Shown in pieces: positions 1-9,610 of a DNA stretch of 64,000 nucleotides. This stretch comes from CAIWHR01 sp963786625 (GTDB lineage Bacteria > Pseudomonadota > Gammaproteobacteria > Burkholderiales > Casimicrobiaceae): assembly GCA_963786625.1 (NCBI GenBank), contig CAWAZS010000005.1:124001-188000 (forward strand), read 5' to 3'. The position numbers and the translations under genes were made by a program. The first letter of the stretch is position 1. Each line of letters begins with the position of its first letter. Under the pieces are notes generated by a model. It made no database searches and had not been told where the DNA came from. It saw only the letters and a list, made by a program, of their open reading frames with translations.

Positions 1-565
1 CGATCTCGGCGAAGCACGCGGCGGGGTCGGCATGCCGGACGTGCGTGAGCTGGACATAGCGCTTCACCGGGACGAGCCGCGCGGTGACGCCGAGCGCATA
101 GCCCAGCGTCCCATACGAATTGGGGAAGCCGAAGAAGAGATCGCGATGCTCGTTGTCAGGGGTGCAGTGGACGATGGCGCCGTCGGCGGTCAGCACGTCG
201 AGCGCTTCGACGGTGTCGTGCACGAGCCCGTGCCTGAACGACGAGGCCTCGATCCCGACCCCGGCGACGGCGCCCCCGAGGGTGATCGACTTCAGCTGCG
301 GGACCACCGCCGGCATCGCGCCGTGCGCGAGCGTCGCATCGGCGAGCGCCACATAGGGAATCATCCCCTCGGCCTCGACGACGCCCGCGGCGGTGTCGAT
401 CCGGATGACCTGGTCGAAATGCGAGAGATCGATCTTCGGCCGCTGCCTTGGCTCGCGGTCGCGGAACAGGTTCGACGTCTGCTTGCGCAAGCCCGCGGCT
501 CCCGTGCCGCCCGCCGCGGCGAGCTCCGCGGACAGGCGCGCCTTCTTCTCGGCGTAGGTGATCAC
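1..565 (-). CDS. FAD-binding oxidoreductase, C-terminus outside window
   Basis: About 188 N-terminal residues of an FAD_binding_4 (PCMH-type) oxidase are present; the rest lies beyond the window edge. The start is GTG at 565, which overlaps the TGA of the upstream methyltransferase (GTGA), so the two are translationally coupled. Visible features are a TSNLFR motif near residue 30 and the flavin-binding stretch LGGAVAGVGIEASSFRHGLVHD-like around residues 90-110, close to the DHCR24/TmsA type. Family knowledge: such oxidases reduce a methylene intermediate made on an acyl chain by a partner methyltransferase (TmsA with TmsB, giving 10-methyl fatty acids). That role here is inferred from the pairing. 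A general FAD-linked oxidase remains possible. Confidence 0.75.
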   Translation of the reverse strand, partial: MITYAEKKARLSAELAAAGGTGAAGLRKQTSNLFRDREPRQRPKIDLSHFDQVIRIDTAAGVVEAEGMIPYVALADATLAHGAMPAVVPQLKSITLGGAVAGVGIEASSFRHGLVHDTVEALDVLTADGAIVHCTPDNEHRDLFFGFPNSYGTLGYALGVTARLVPVKRYVQLTHVRHADPAACFAEI

Positions 566-1831
566 GCTTGTCCGTACAGGAAGGCGCGGCTCATCGGGTA
601 CCGGTTGCCGACATTGCCCTTGCTGACGGTCACCTGGAACAGGTTGAGCTGGACGTTCCTGCCCCGGAAGACCTCCGCGCACGACCACAGGTACGACCGC
701 CAGATGCGGCGGAAGCGCTCGTCGAAGCGCCGGGGGTCGAGCGCGTGGATGGTTTCCCAGTTGCGGTCGAAGCGCTCGCCCCAGCAGTCGAGGGTCAGCG
801 CATAGTGGCGGCGCAGGTTCTCGACGTCGAGCACCTCGAGACCGCAGCGTTCCATCTCGGCGAGCGCCTGCGAGAGGCTCGGTATCCAGCCGCCCGGAAA
901 GATGTATTCGCGGATGAAGAATTCGGTGTCGCGCGTTCCGACGTGGCCGATGAAGTGGATGACGCCCAGCGCGCCGGGCTTCATCGCGTCGGCGTGCGCG
1001 CGCACCACCTGGGGGAGCTGGTCCGGCCCGGCATGCTCGAGCGTGCCGATCGACAGCAGCTTGTCGTACTGCCCTGGGATTTCGCGGAAATCGGTCTCGA
1101 CCACGCGGATCCGGTCGTCGAGCGCACGCCGCGCGATTTCGGCCCGTAGCTCGGCCACCTGCTCGGTCGTGGCGTTGATCCCGGTCCCCAGCGCCCCGTA
1201 GTGTTCCCAGGCGTGGAACAGCAGGCCGCCCCAGCCGCAGCCGATGTCGACGAAGCGTCTCGCCCGGCTGCAGCCGCAGCTTGCGGCAGACGTGGTCCAT
1301 CTTGTTGCGCTGCGCCTCCTCGAGCGTGGTCGTGCCCTCGCTCCAGTACGCGCAGGTGTACATCATCGCCGGCAGGTCGAGCCATTGCCGGTAGAACGCC
1401 TCGCCCAGGCCGTAGTGGAAACGCGCGTTCGCCTTCGCCTGCGCCATCGACCGATTCGAATAGCGCCACTCGTGCCAGCGGTTGCGCAACCCGACGAGGG
1501 GATTGCTGACCCGATCGTAGCCGCTGTCGATTCCGGCCCGAAACGCGAGGGCGAGGTCGCCGTCGACGTCGAGACTGCCGTCGAAATACGACTCCAGCAG
1601 GCCGACGTAGCCGAAGAGCAGGAGGCGGCGCTGCGCCCGCCGCGTCCGGAGGGTGATCGTGAAGGCCGGATCGGCGCTGCCGTGGCGGAAGACGGCCCCG
1701 CCAGGCAGAACGACCTTGAATGGGATGTCCGTCCCTGCGGCGATCGCGGCGAGCTTGCGCGTCAGGGCGCCCGACGGAAGGCGGGCGGCGGGTTCCCGGT
1801 CGCCCGCGGCGATGTTGTGATTGTCTCTCAT
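562..1831 (-). CDS. Cyclopropane-fatty-acid synthase family methyltransferase (frame break)
   Basis: SAM-dependent methyltransferase of the CFA/mycolic-acid type that would modify unsaturated acyl chains of membrane phospholipids. Reading from ATG at 1831 gives about 422 residues once one extra base near 1254 is removed. The N-terminal domain is followed by the YTCAYW and MDHVCRKL signatures, then the SAM-binding VDIGCGWGG motif, which sits exactly at the frame break, then SIGTLEHAG and FIGHVGTRDTEFFIREYIFPGG-like stretches. Both halves are fully conserved, so the break is probably a sequence error. It overlaps the downstream FAD oxidase gene by four bases. The pair resembles TmsB/TmsA of 10-methyl-branched fatty-acid synthesis, but plain CFA synthase is possible. 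Confidence 0.85.
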
Positions 1832-2005
1832 GATGCCCCGGCCGAAGCCGTCGCTGCACCCTCGGCTCGCGCCTCGATTCTGAGCGCTAATGTGCGGTCC
1901 GGCTTGATCGCGATCAACGACGGTCCTCCCGCTCGGGCGCGGGCCGCGATTCGCGGTAACGTATGCGCTGTTCGCCCCATTCCCGGGACCGTGACGGGAG
2001 CCCCG

Positions 2006-2317
2006 ATGAATCTCCTCCATTCCACGCTTGCCTCGATCCTGAACGAGAGCGCCGCCCTGCCGGACGTCCCGCCATGGCTCCTCGACAGCTCCTCGAGCAC
2101 GCCAATCGCTGGCGGCGGCCCGGGCCCCGGTGACGACGACGACGACGACGATGATGTCGGCGAAGGCAACATCGAGCCCGACGAGGACGAAGGCTACGAC
2201 GACGAGGAGGACGACGACGACGACGAGGAGCCGCTCCGGTGCGCCCGTCCCCCGCATGCGTGCGAGCGTCAGGGAGGCAGCGCATCGACCGCTTCGCTGC
2301 GGCGCAGCATTCCGTGA
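2006..2317 (+). CDS. Small acidic low-complexity protein, hypothetical
   Basis: A 103-residue ORF from ATG at 2006, with a reasonable Shine-Dalgarno (GGGAG, about 8 bases upstream). The first 35 residues are ordinary and Ser/Leu-rich. The rest contains two runs of aspartate and glutamate encoded by GAC repeats (about 2133-2156 and 2208-2228), and the last 25 residues are basic. I do not recognise the family and no partner gene is evident. The GAC tracts could be simple-sequence DNA rather than a selected coding region, so the call rests only on start, ribosome site and codon pattern. Confidence 0.4.
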   Translation: MNLLHSTLASILNESAALPDVPPWLLDSSSSTPIAGGGPGPGDDDDDDDDVGEGNIEPDEDEGYDDEEDDDDDEEPLRCARPPHACERQGGSASTASLRRSIP

Positions 2318-2681
2318 TATGATGCGGCCTGTGCGGCGATCTGCGAGTTCGTGACGATTGCCCGCCGCATGCGGCACCCTCCAGGCAATCGGATCATCGG
2401 TTTCTAATCTCTCGGTTCATTCTCCCGGCAGTTCGAGTCTGAACGGCAGCCTCCGGTTAGCGACGATGGCTTTGCAGTCTGTCGACCCGGTTGCGGCTGT
2501 CTGCGCGCGCCCGTAGCGTCCGAGCTGACGGCGATCTTCGCTCTCGGTTGGCGTGCGGCGCCGCGCGTCTTCCGCCATTCCGGATTTCTGGGCACGGGCC
2601 GCCGCCTTGGCGATGCCCGATTCTTGCCCGTGCCCCGCGCGCCGCGTCAGCGTGCCGCGGAGCGTATGGAAGGGAACGGAA
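2318..2681 (+). other. Gene-free stretch, probable rhlE leader
   Basis: 364 bases with no convincing ORF on either strand. TATGAT at 2318-2323, directly after the previous stop, resembles a sigma-70 -10 box and could start a leader of about 350 nt ahead of rhlE. Long 5' leaders are common in DEAD-box helicase genes. No riboswitch or terminator structure was recognised. Confidence 0.3.
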
Positions 2682-4041
<1,360 letters not shown>

Positions 4042-4053
4042 GTCGGCCGGCGA

Positions 4054-5589
4054 TCAGCCTGGATTGCCGCGACGCCGCCCCCGGCGTGCGCGCGGCGGCT
4101 CGTGGCGAAACGCCTGCCAGGCCGCGGGGACGTCGAAATCCCCCGAGACCAGCCCGTCGAAGCCGGCGCGCACGCGCGCGTCGGTTTCGGCAGGCAGGGC
4201 ACCCGGGTTGGGCTCGCACAGGATCGCCTTCGCGCGCCGCAGCGCCCGGGCGTGGGCATCGAGGCTTCCCTCGCGGATCCAGACTTCGCGGCGTTCGCGG
4301 TCGGCGACCTCCGGCAGGAACGCGGCGCTCTTCATCCGCGCCAGGGTCTCGGCATGGCCGACGAACATGCCGCCGGGCCCGGCTTCGCGGATCTCGGCGA
4401 GGCCTTCGTCGAGGCTGCCCCAGGCAAGGTCCTGCCGCGTCCGCTTCAGCATCAGCGCGATCTCGTTGTCGATGACGAGCTGCCCGAAGTCGAAGGCCAT
4501 CAGCGCATCGACGAGCCCCCCCATGACGACGAAGTCGATGCCCGCGGCTGCGGCGAGCGCCGGCGACAGGGCCTTTTCGAAGCCCGCCTGGGCATCGCCG
4601 ATCTTGGCGTTGGTCAACCCGAGGTACGAGCCGCTCGGCACGTCGTAGAAGCGGGCCATCTGGGCGAGCGCCATCGCCATGATTCCGGTTTCCACGGCGC
4701 CGGCGGCATAGGCGCCGGTGCGCATGTCGCCGACCACGGGCAGGAAGTTGTGGATCAGCGGCGTGCCGGGTCGCGACATCTGCGCCAGCACCGCCGCCGC
4801 CAGCCACTCCGCGGTGATCTGGGCCAGCATGCCGATCATCGACAGCGGCGCGCTGATCCCGCCGATGGGCGCGATGGTCCCGTAGGCCGGGAGCTCGTTC
4901 TCGGCGAAATACATCAGCATCTCGGTCGAGTCGAAATCCATCGTCAGCGGGGAGACGATCGCGCAGTAGCCGAAGGTGATGAACGGCCGCGCCTGGAACT
5001 CCTGCTCGCTGCCGGCCACCAGCGCGCCGAGCCTTCGCACCTGCTCCGCCTCTGCAACGTCGATGACCGACGTGCGCACCGGCTTCGCGCAGTGCTTCAC
5101 CGCCGGATAGAAGCGCGACAGGCTGAACTGGCCCGGCGGCGCGTCGTCGGCGGTCACCGAGACGGAGAACACGTCGATTCCGTGCAGCCGCGAGACGAGA
5201 TGGCCGATGCGCGCGATGTCGTCGGAGCGGGAACGGCGCTCCTCGCCGCTGTCCGGATCGAGCAGGTTCGGCGCCGAGCTGGCGGTTGCGACGACCAGCG
5301 CGTCGTCGGGGATCGTCTTCGAGTATTCCTCGTTGCGGGCGTGGAACGTGAAGCGGGGCGGCACGAGCCGGCGGAACTCCTCCACGACCGCGCGCGGGAA
5401 GGTCACGATCTGGCTCTGCGCGTCGACGCGGCAGCCGTGGCGCGCGAAGCGCTCGCGCGCCTTGGCGTTGCGCACCAGCAACCCGACCTGCTCGAGCAAT
5501 TCGAGCGCCGCCTCGTGCACGGCGGCGACTTCGGCGGGCGTCAGCAGCTCCGCATGGCGCGCGATCACGGCCGCCGCTTCCCGAGCCAC
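4054..5589 (-). CDS. Trimethylamine methyltransferase (MttB) family protein
   Basis: About 511 residues of the MttB superfamily. Members demethylate quaternary or tertiary amines and pass the methyl group to a corrinoid protein. The reading frame is continuous with no in-frame TAG at the pyrrolysine position, so this is the non-pyrrolysine (MtgB-like) branch whose substrates are mostly unknown. The start is uncertain. GTG at 5589 is the first in-frame choice, but an ATG at 5630 abuts the paaX stop (TGAATG) and gives a natural N-terminus if one base is missing near 5583-5586. It ends 12 bases from the convergent rhlE stop. No corrinoid protein or RamA-like gene is seen nearby. Confidence 0.8.
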   Translation of the reverse strand: MAREAAAVIARHAELLTPAEVAAVHEAALELLEQVGLLVRNAKARERFARHGCRVDAQSQIVTFPRAVVEEFRRLVPPRFTFHARNEEYSKTIPDDALVVATASSAPNLLDPDSGEERRSRSDDIARIGHLVSRLHGIDVFSVSVTADDAPPGQFSLSRFYPAVKHCAKPVRTSVIDVAEAEQVRRLGALVAGSEQEFQARPFITFGYCAIVSPLTMDFDSTEMLMYFAENELPAYGTIAPIGGISAPLSMIGMLAQITAEWLAAAVLAQMSRPGTPLIHNFLPVVGDMRTGAYAAGAVETGIMAMALAQMARFYDVPSGSYLGLTNAKIGDAQAGFEKALSPALAAAAGIDFVVMGGLVDALMAFDFGQLVIDNEIALMLKRTRQDLAWGSLDEGLAEIREAGPGGMFVGHAETLARMKSAAFLPEVADRERREVWIREGSLDAHARALRRAKAILCEPNPGALPAETDARVRAGFDGLVSGDFDVPAAWQAFRHEPPRARRGRRRGNPG

Positions 5590-5630
5590 GGCAGTTCGGA
5601 GGCCACTGCGCCGCCGTGCGTCACCGCCAT

Positions 5631-6588
5631 TCAGTCTTCGAGCCCGCCGAAGCGGCGGTAGAACCACGGCAACGCCGGGGGCAGGGCGCCGCGCGGGCCG
5701 CGCAGCGTGGCCATGAGATGACGCTCGGCCGCGCGGTGCGTGAGCCGGTAGAAGTCGCGGCACAGCGCGTAGGCCGCGGCGCCGGGCCAGTCGAGGGGCA
5801 GCAGCGCGGCCGGGAGCTGCGGATCGCGCAGCAGCACGCGCCGGTACTCGTGGATCAGCAGCGTGCGCACGAGGAAGGACTGCGCCGGATCGTGCGCGGC
5901 ATCGTCGGCCTGCCGGAAGCGCTCGATGACGCTGCCGAAGCGCAGCAGGAAGCGCCGGTAATCCGCCGCGAGCCCGGCGAGGTCCCAGGCTCTGGACACG
6001 GCCGAGGCCAGCGTCTGTCCACCGAGCGTCGCGTCGTCGTGCGCGCGGGCGGCGACGATCCGGCCCGGAAACGCGCAGCGCGGCGGCGATCCGCGGCACG
6101 GCCGAAGGTGCCTGCGACGGACGCGCGTAGACGCCCGGCGCCAGCGTGCCGAAGCCCTCCCAACCCAGCTCCTGCCGGAGCGCCCGGCGCTCTCCCGCCG
6201 TCGATCCGTTCGCGATCACGATCTCCCACGAGTCGTCCCAGTGCTCGACCGTTGTCGCGTAGATCCGCCGATACGCCTGCTCGAAGCGCCGGGCGCCGTC
6301 CGGCGTCAGTCGATAGAGGCTGTGCCGGCCGATGGGCGTCGCCTTCAGCCAGCCCTCGCGGGCGAGGCGAAAGACGCTGGTGCGCACCAGCCGCTCGTTC
6401 ACCCCGAACGGCGCCAGCAGGTCGATCAGCCCGGCCAGCATCACCGCTCCGCCGTGGGGGGCGATCGCGTCGCCCCAGACGGTGATGATCAGCGAGGGCG
6501 CGCGCGGCGGCGAGGAGGCCAGCTCGCGGAGGATCCACCGGCGGATCTGCGGACTGGGCGGGGCGGCGGAGCGGGGCTTGGCGCGCAT
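5631..6588 (-). CDS. paaX: Phenylacetate-responsive repressor PaaX (frame break)
   Basis: Transcriptional repressor of the phenylacetate catabolon, released by phenylacetyl-CoA. ATG at 6588 and removal of one extra base near 6065 give 318 residues, the usual PaaX length. The N-terminal winged helix (IRRWILRELASSPPRAPSLIITVWGD region, residues about 12-37; RLVRTSVFRLAREGWL further on) and the C-terminal PaaX domain (YRRFLLRF, FLVRTLLIHEYRR, RDPQLPAALLPLDWPG) are both present, in different frames. It is divergent from paaA with a 177-base AT-richer gap, the expected place for autoregulation and operon control. The mttB-like gene follows directly. Confidence 0.9.
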
Positions 6589-6765
6589 CGATCGGCGGCG
6601 TGCAACCGGGGCAACGTGATACAAACTCTACACTAGCCAGACGGAATATGTATCGTTTATGATCCCCTCGCCGGCGCATCGGGCAGCCGCCGGTCGCGGT
6701 CGCCCGCGGGGCGGACCGCGCAGCGGCGGGCCGCGGGACTCCCCCGCCCGCGCGAGGAGGATTGC
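6589..6765. promoter_or_regulatory. Divergent paaX/paaA promoter region with candidate operator
   Basis: The bases 6615-6665 form an AT-rich island in very GC-rich DNA. TATGAT at 6658-6663 is a -10-like box toward paaA. GATAC at 6619-6623 and GTATC at 6650-6654 form an inverted repeat that could be a PaaX operator or part of one. paaA has a strong AGGAGG ribosome site ending about 5 bases before its ATG. The operator role is inferred from position, not from a match to a known consensus. Confidence 0.45.
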
Positions 6766-7764
6766 ATGTACGCGCAAATGGTCGACACCGGCGTCAAGGC
6801 GGTGCGTACGGTCGCCGACATGTCGCCCGAGGAACTGGCGTTCCAGGCGCGCATCGATGCCGACATCCGGATCGAGCCGAAGGAGTGGATGCCGGACGCG
6901 TACCGCAGGACGCTGGTGCGCCAGATATCGCAGCATGCGCATTCCGAGATCGTCGGCATGCTGCCCGAGGGCAACTGGATCACGCGGGCCCCGACGCTGA
7001 AGCGCAAGGCGATCCTGATGGCGAAGGTCCAGGACGAAGGCGGCCACGGTCTCTACCTCTACGCGGCGGCCGAGACGCTCGGCGTCTCGCGCGACCAGAT
7101 GGTCGCCGACCTGCACGCCGGGCGCGCGAAGTACTCGTCGATCTTCAACTATCCGACGCTCACCTGGGCCGACATCGGCGCGATCGGCTGGCTGGTCGAC
7201 GGCGCGGCGATCATGAACCAGATCCCGCTGTGCCGCTGCTCGTTCGGCCCCTACGCGCGGGCCATGGTGCGCATCTGCAAGGAGGAGAGCTTTCACCAGC
7301 GCCAGGGCTACGACATCATGCTGGCGCTCGCGCGCGGCACGGCCGAGCAGAAGGCGATGGCGCAGGATGCCCTGAACCGCTGGTGGTGGCCGTCGCTGAT
7401 GATGTTCGGCCCGCCGGACGCGGAAAGCGTGCACAGCGCGCAGTCGGCGGCGTGGAAGATCAAGATCCTGTCGAACGACGAGCTCCGGCAGCGCTTCGTC
7501 GACCAGACGGTGCCGCAGGCCGATTATCTCGGGATCACCATGCCCGACCCGGACCTCAGGTGGAACGCCGAGCGCGGCCATTACGACTTCGGCGCGATCG
7601 ACTGGGCCGAGTTCCAGAACGTGGTGAAGGGCAACGGACCCTGCAACCGCGACCGGCTCCGAACCCGGGTCCGGGCCTGGGAAGAAGGCGCGTGGGTGCG
7701 CGACGCCGCAATGGCGCACGCGGAGAAGGCGGCTGCCCGCGCGGCGGCGAAGGCGGCCGCATGA
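6766..7764 (+). CDS. paaA: Phenylacetyl-CoA epoxidase subunit PaaA
   Basis: Catalytic di-iron subunit of the multicomponent 1,2-phenylacetyl-CoA epoxidase, which adds one oxygen atom of O2 to the ring of phenylacetyl-CoA. 332 residues, typical length. Ligand-bearing helices are visible, with the E-x2-H types in KVQDEGGHGLYLY (about residue 88) and KEESFHQRQGYD (about residue 175). The C-terminus ends in an Ala/Lys-rich tail (KAAARAAAKAAA). First gene of a paaABCDE-N-G-H-I-K-J operon; strong ribosome site. The frame is intact throughout this operon, in contrast to many other genes in the window. Confidence 0.97.
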   Translation: MYAQMVDTGVKAVRTVADMSPEELAFQARIDADIRIEPKEWMPDAYRRTLVRQISQHAHSEIVGMLPEGNWITRAPTLKRKAILMAKVQDEGGHGLYLYAAAETLGVSRDQMVADLHAGRAKYSSIFNYPTLTWADIGAIGWLVDGAAIMNQIPLCRCSFGPYARAMVRICKEESFHQRQGYDIMLALARGTAEQKAMAQDALNRWWWPSLMMFGPPDAESVHSAQSAAWKIKILSNDELRQRFVDQTVPQADYLGITMPDPDLRWNAERGHYDFGAIDWAEFQNVVKGNGPCNRDRLRTRVRAWEEGAWVRDAAMAHAEKAAARAAAKAAA

Positions 7765-7850
7765 TCGCGAGTCCGGCGCAGCGCATCTCCCGCAGCAGGG
7801 GAGACCGGTGCCGGGCAAGGCCCCGGCATCCGAACGTTTTGGGAGGTCCG

Positions 7851-8132
7851 ATGAGCGAATGGCCGTTGTGGGAGATCTTCATCCGGTCGCAGCACGGCCT
7901 CGCGCACAAGCACGTCGGAAGCCTGCACGCGCCGGACGCGGAGATGGCGGTCAAGAATGCGCGCGACGTCTACACGCGGCGCAACGAGGGCGTGTCCATC
8001 TGGGTGGTCAGGTCCGCGGACATCGTCGCGTCCTCGCCCGGCGACAAGGAGGCGCTGTTCGAGCCCGCGAACAGCAAGGTCTACCGGCACCCGACGTTCT
8101 TTCCGATGCCGGACGACGTGAAGAACATCTAG
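7851..8132 (+). CDS. paaB: Phenylacetyl-CoA epoxidase subunit PaaB
   Basis: Small epoxidase subunit of 93 residues, needed to bridge PaaAC heterodimers into the active complex. ATG at 7851 follows GGGAGG. Recognised by WPLWEIFIRSQHGLAHKHVGSLHA at the start (first 25 residues) and the conserved WVVRS and FFPMPDDVKNI C-terminus. 86 bases separate it from paaA and 30 bases from paaC. Confidence 0.96.
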   Translation: MSEWPLWEIFIRSQHGLAHKHVGSLHAPDAEMAVKNARDVYTRRNEGVSIWVVRSADIVASSPGDKEALFEPANSKVYRHPTFFPMPDDVKNI

Positions 8133-8162
8133 GCAGCGGTCCCGCCGCCCGGTTCCCCAGCG

Positions 8163-8933
8163 ATGCACCGCGACGAACAGCTGTTCCAGTACCTGCTGCG
8201 GCTCGGCGACTCGCCGCTGATCCTCGCGCAGCGGCTGGGCGAGTGGGTGGGGCACGGGCCGGTGCTCGAGGAGGACATCGCGCAGACGAACGTCGGCCTC
8301 GACCTGCTGGGCCAGGCGCGGCTGTGGCTGTCCTACGCGGGCGAAGTCGAGGCGCGTTCTGCCGGGAGCGCTCGCGACGAGGACGCTCTCGCCTTCCTGC
8401 GCGATGCCGGAGAGTTCCGCAACCTGCTCATCGTCGAGCAGCCGAACGGAAGCTTCGCCGATACCATCGCGCGGCAATTCCTGTTCGACGCCTGGCATCT
8501 GCTGCTGCTGCGTGCGCTCGCCGGATCGGGCGACTCGCGGATCGCGGGCATCGCCGCCAAGGGGGCCAAGGAGGTCGCCTATCACGTCGAGCGCTCGGGC
8601 GACTGGGTGCTGCGGCTGGGCGACGGCACCGAGGAGTCGCACGCGCGCATGCAGCGGGCAATCGACGACCTGTGGATGTACACGGGCGAGATGTTCGTTC
8701 CCGATGCCGCCGAGCTGGCGCTGGTCGAGGCGGGCATCGCCGTGGACGTGCGCACGCTCGCCGCGCCGTGGCGCCAGCACGTCGACGCCGTCGTGACGGG
8801 GGCGACGCTCGCGATGCCGGCGGACACGCACATGCAGAAGGGCGGCAAGCAGGGCGTGCACACGGAACACCTCGGGCACCTGCTGGCGGAGATGCAGTTC
8901 CTGCAGCGCGCCTATCCGGGCGCCCGCTGGTGA
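8163..8933 (+). CDS. paaC: Phenylacetyl-CoA epoxidase subunit PaaC
   Basis: Structural partner of PaaA in the epoxidase core. It has a ferritin-like di-iron-carboxylate fold but is non-catalytic in characterised systems. 256 residues. Conserved stretches include LRLGDSPLILAQRL near residue 13, EEDIAQTNVGLDLLGQAR near residue 37, FDAWHLLLL near residue 108 and KEVAYHVERSGDWVLRLGDGT around 138-158. paaD follows within 8 bases of the stop, suggesting tight coupling. Confidence 0.96.
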   Translation: MHRDEQLFQYLLRLGDSPLILAQRLGEWVGHGPVLEEDIAQTNVGLDLLGQARLWLSYAGEVEARSAGSARDEDALAFLRDAGEFRNLLIVEQPNGSFADTIARQFLFDAWHLLLLRALAGSGDSRIAGIAAKGAKEVAYHVERSGDWVLRLGDGTEESHARMQRAIDDLWMYTGEMFVPDAAELALVEAGIAVDVRTLAAPWRQHVDAVVTGATLAMPADTHMQKGGKQGVHTEHLGHLLAEMQFLQRAYPGARW

Positions 8934-8941
8934 GCGCCCCG

Positions 8942-9523
8942 ATGGCGGCGATGGATTCACGTGACCGCGCAGCCGCCGAGGCGCCGGCGGCCGGCGGATC
9001 GCGGCCGACGATCGCCGAGGTCTGGCTCGCGCTCGGCGCCGTGCCGGACCCGGAGATTCCGGTCGTCTCGGTCGTCGAGCTCGGCATCCTGCGGGGCGTC
9101 GAGTGGGACGCTGCCGACCCCGCGACGCTCGTCGTGGCGGTGACGCCGACCTACTCGGGCTGTCCGGCAACCGAGCTCATCATGACGTCGATCCGCGAAG
9201 CGCTGGCCGCCGCGGGGGTCGCGCGCGTCCGGCTGGAAACGCGGCTCTACCCGCCGTGGACGACCGATTGGCTGGCGCCCGAAGCCCGGCGCAAGCTTCG
9301 CGAATTCGGCATTGCGCCGCCCGAAGGCGCGTGCGCACCGGTGGCCGCGGCGATCGACGTCGCCGGCATCAGCCCGCTGCGCCGGGCCGGCGTCGCGGTC
9401 CCGTGCCCGCGCTGCGGGTCGCTCGACACGCGCCTGCTGGCGCAGTTCGGCTCGACCGCGTGCAAGGCGCAGTACCGCTGCCTGCAGTGCCTCGAGCCGT
9501 TCGACTACTTCAAGCCACACTGA
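8942..9523 (+). CDS. paaD: Phenylacetate epoxidase maturation protein PaaD
   Basis: 193 residues. The N-terminal MIP18/DUF59-type domain (DPEIPVVSVVELGILRGV around residue 37; YSGCPATELI) is the family tied to iron-sulfur cluster assembly. The C-terminal zinc ribbon has two Cys pairs, CPRCGS and CLQCLE. It is thought to mature the Fe-S centres or assemble the epoxidase; its exact job is not settled in the literature. ATG at 8942 was chosen; a GTG at 8930 overlapping the paaC stop is an alternative. A repeat of the second palindromic family separates it from paaE. Confidence 0.92.
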   Translation: MAAMDSRDRAAAEAPAAGGSRPTIAEVWLALGAVPDPEIPVVSVVELGILRGVEWDAADPATLVVAVTPTYSGCPATELIMTSIREALAAAGVARVRLETRLYPPWTTDWLAPEARRKLREFGIAPPEGACAPVAAAIDVAGISPLRRAGVAVPCPRCGSLDTRLLAQFGSTACKAQYRCLQCLEPFDYFKPH

Positions 9524-9534
9524 GCGGATGGACG

Positions 9535-9600
9535 GCCCCCACGCTCACTGCGTTCGCTGCCCCCCGAGGGGGAGCACAGCGCCCTTCGGGCGGCCGTGCG
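9535..9600. repeat. Palindromic dispersed repeat, family B, copy 1
   Basis: Starts with GCCCCCACGCTCACTGCGTTCG, followed by a CCCCCGAGGGGG palindrome and a GCGCCCTTCGGGCGGC palindrome. Closely related copies lie at 52467-52532 and 54425-54495. It fills the space between paaD and paaE and ends 10 bases before the paaE ATG. Confidence 0.8.
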
Positions 9601-9610
9601 GGCGCTGGCC

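Noticed and set aside
2133..2228. GAC tracts considered as a contingency locus proven to phase-vary
   Set aside because: Trinucleotide repeats alter length, not frame, and there is no second strain for comparison; kept only as a low-confidence observation.
4054..6624. One 856-codon minus-strand frame that looks like a PaaX-methyltransferase fusion
   Set aside because: The middle (about 5640-6060) is an out-of-frame reading of the PaaX C-terminal half. The fusion is produced by the frame break near 6065; the real genes are separate and adjacent.
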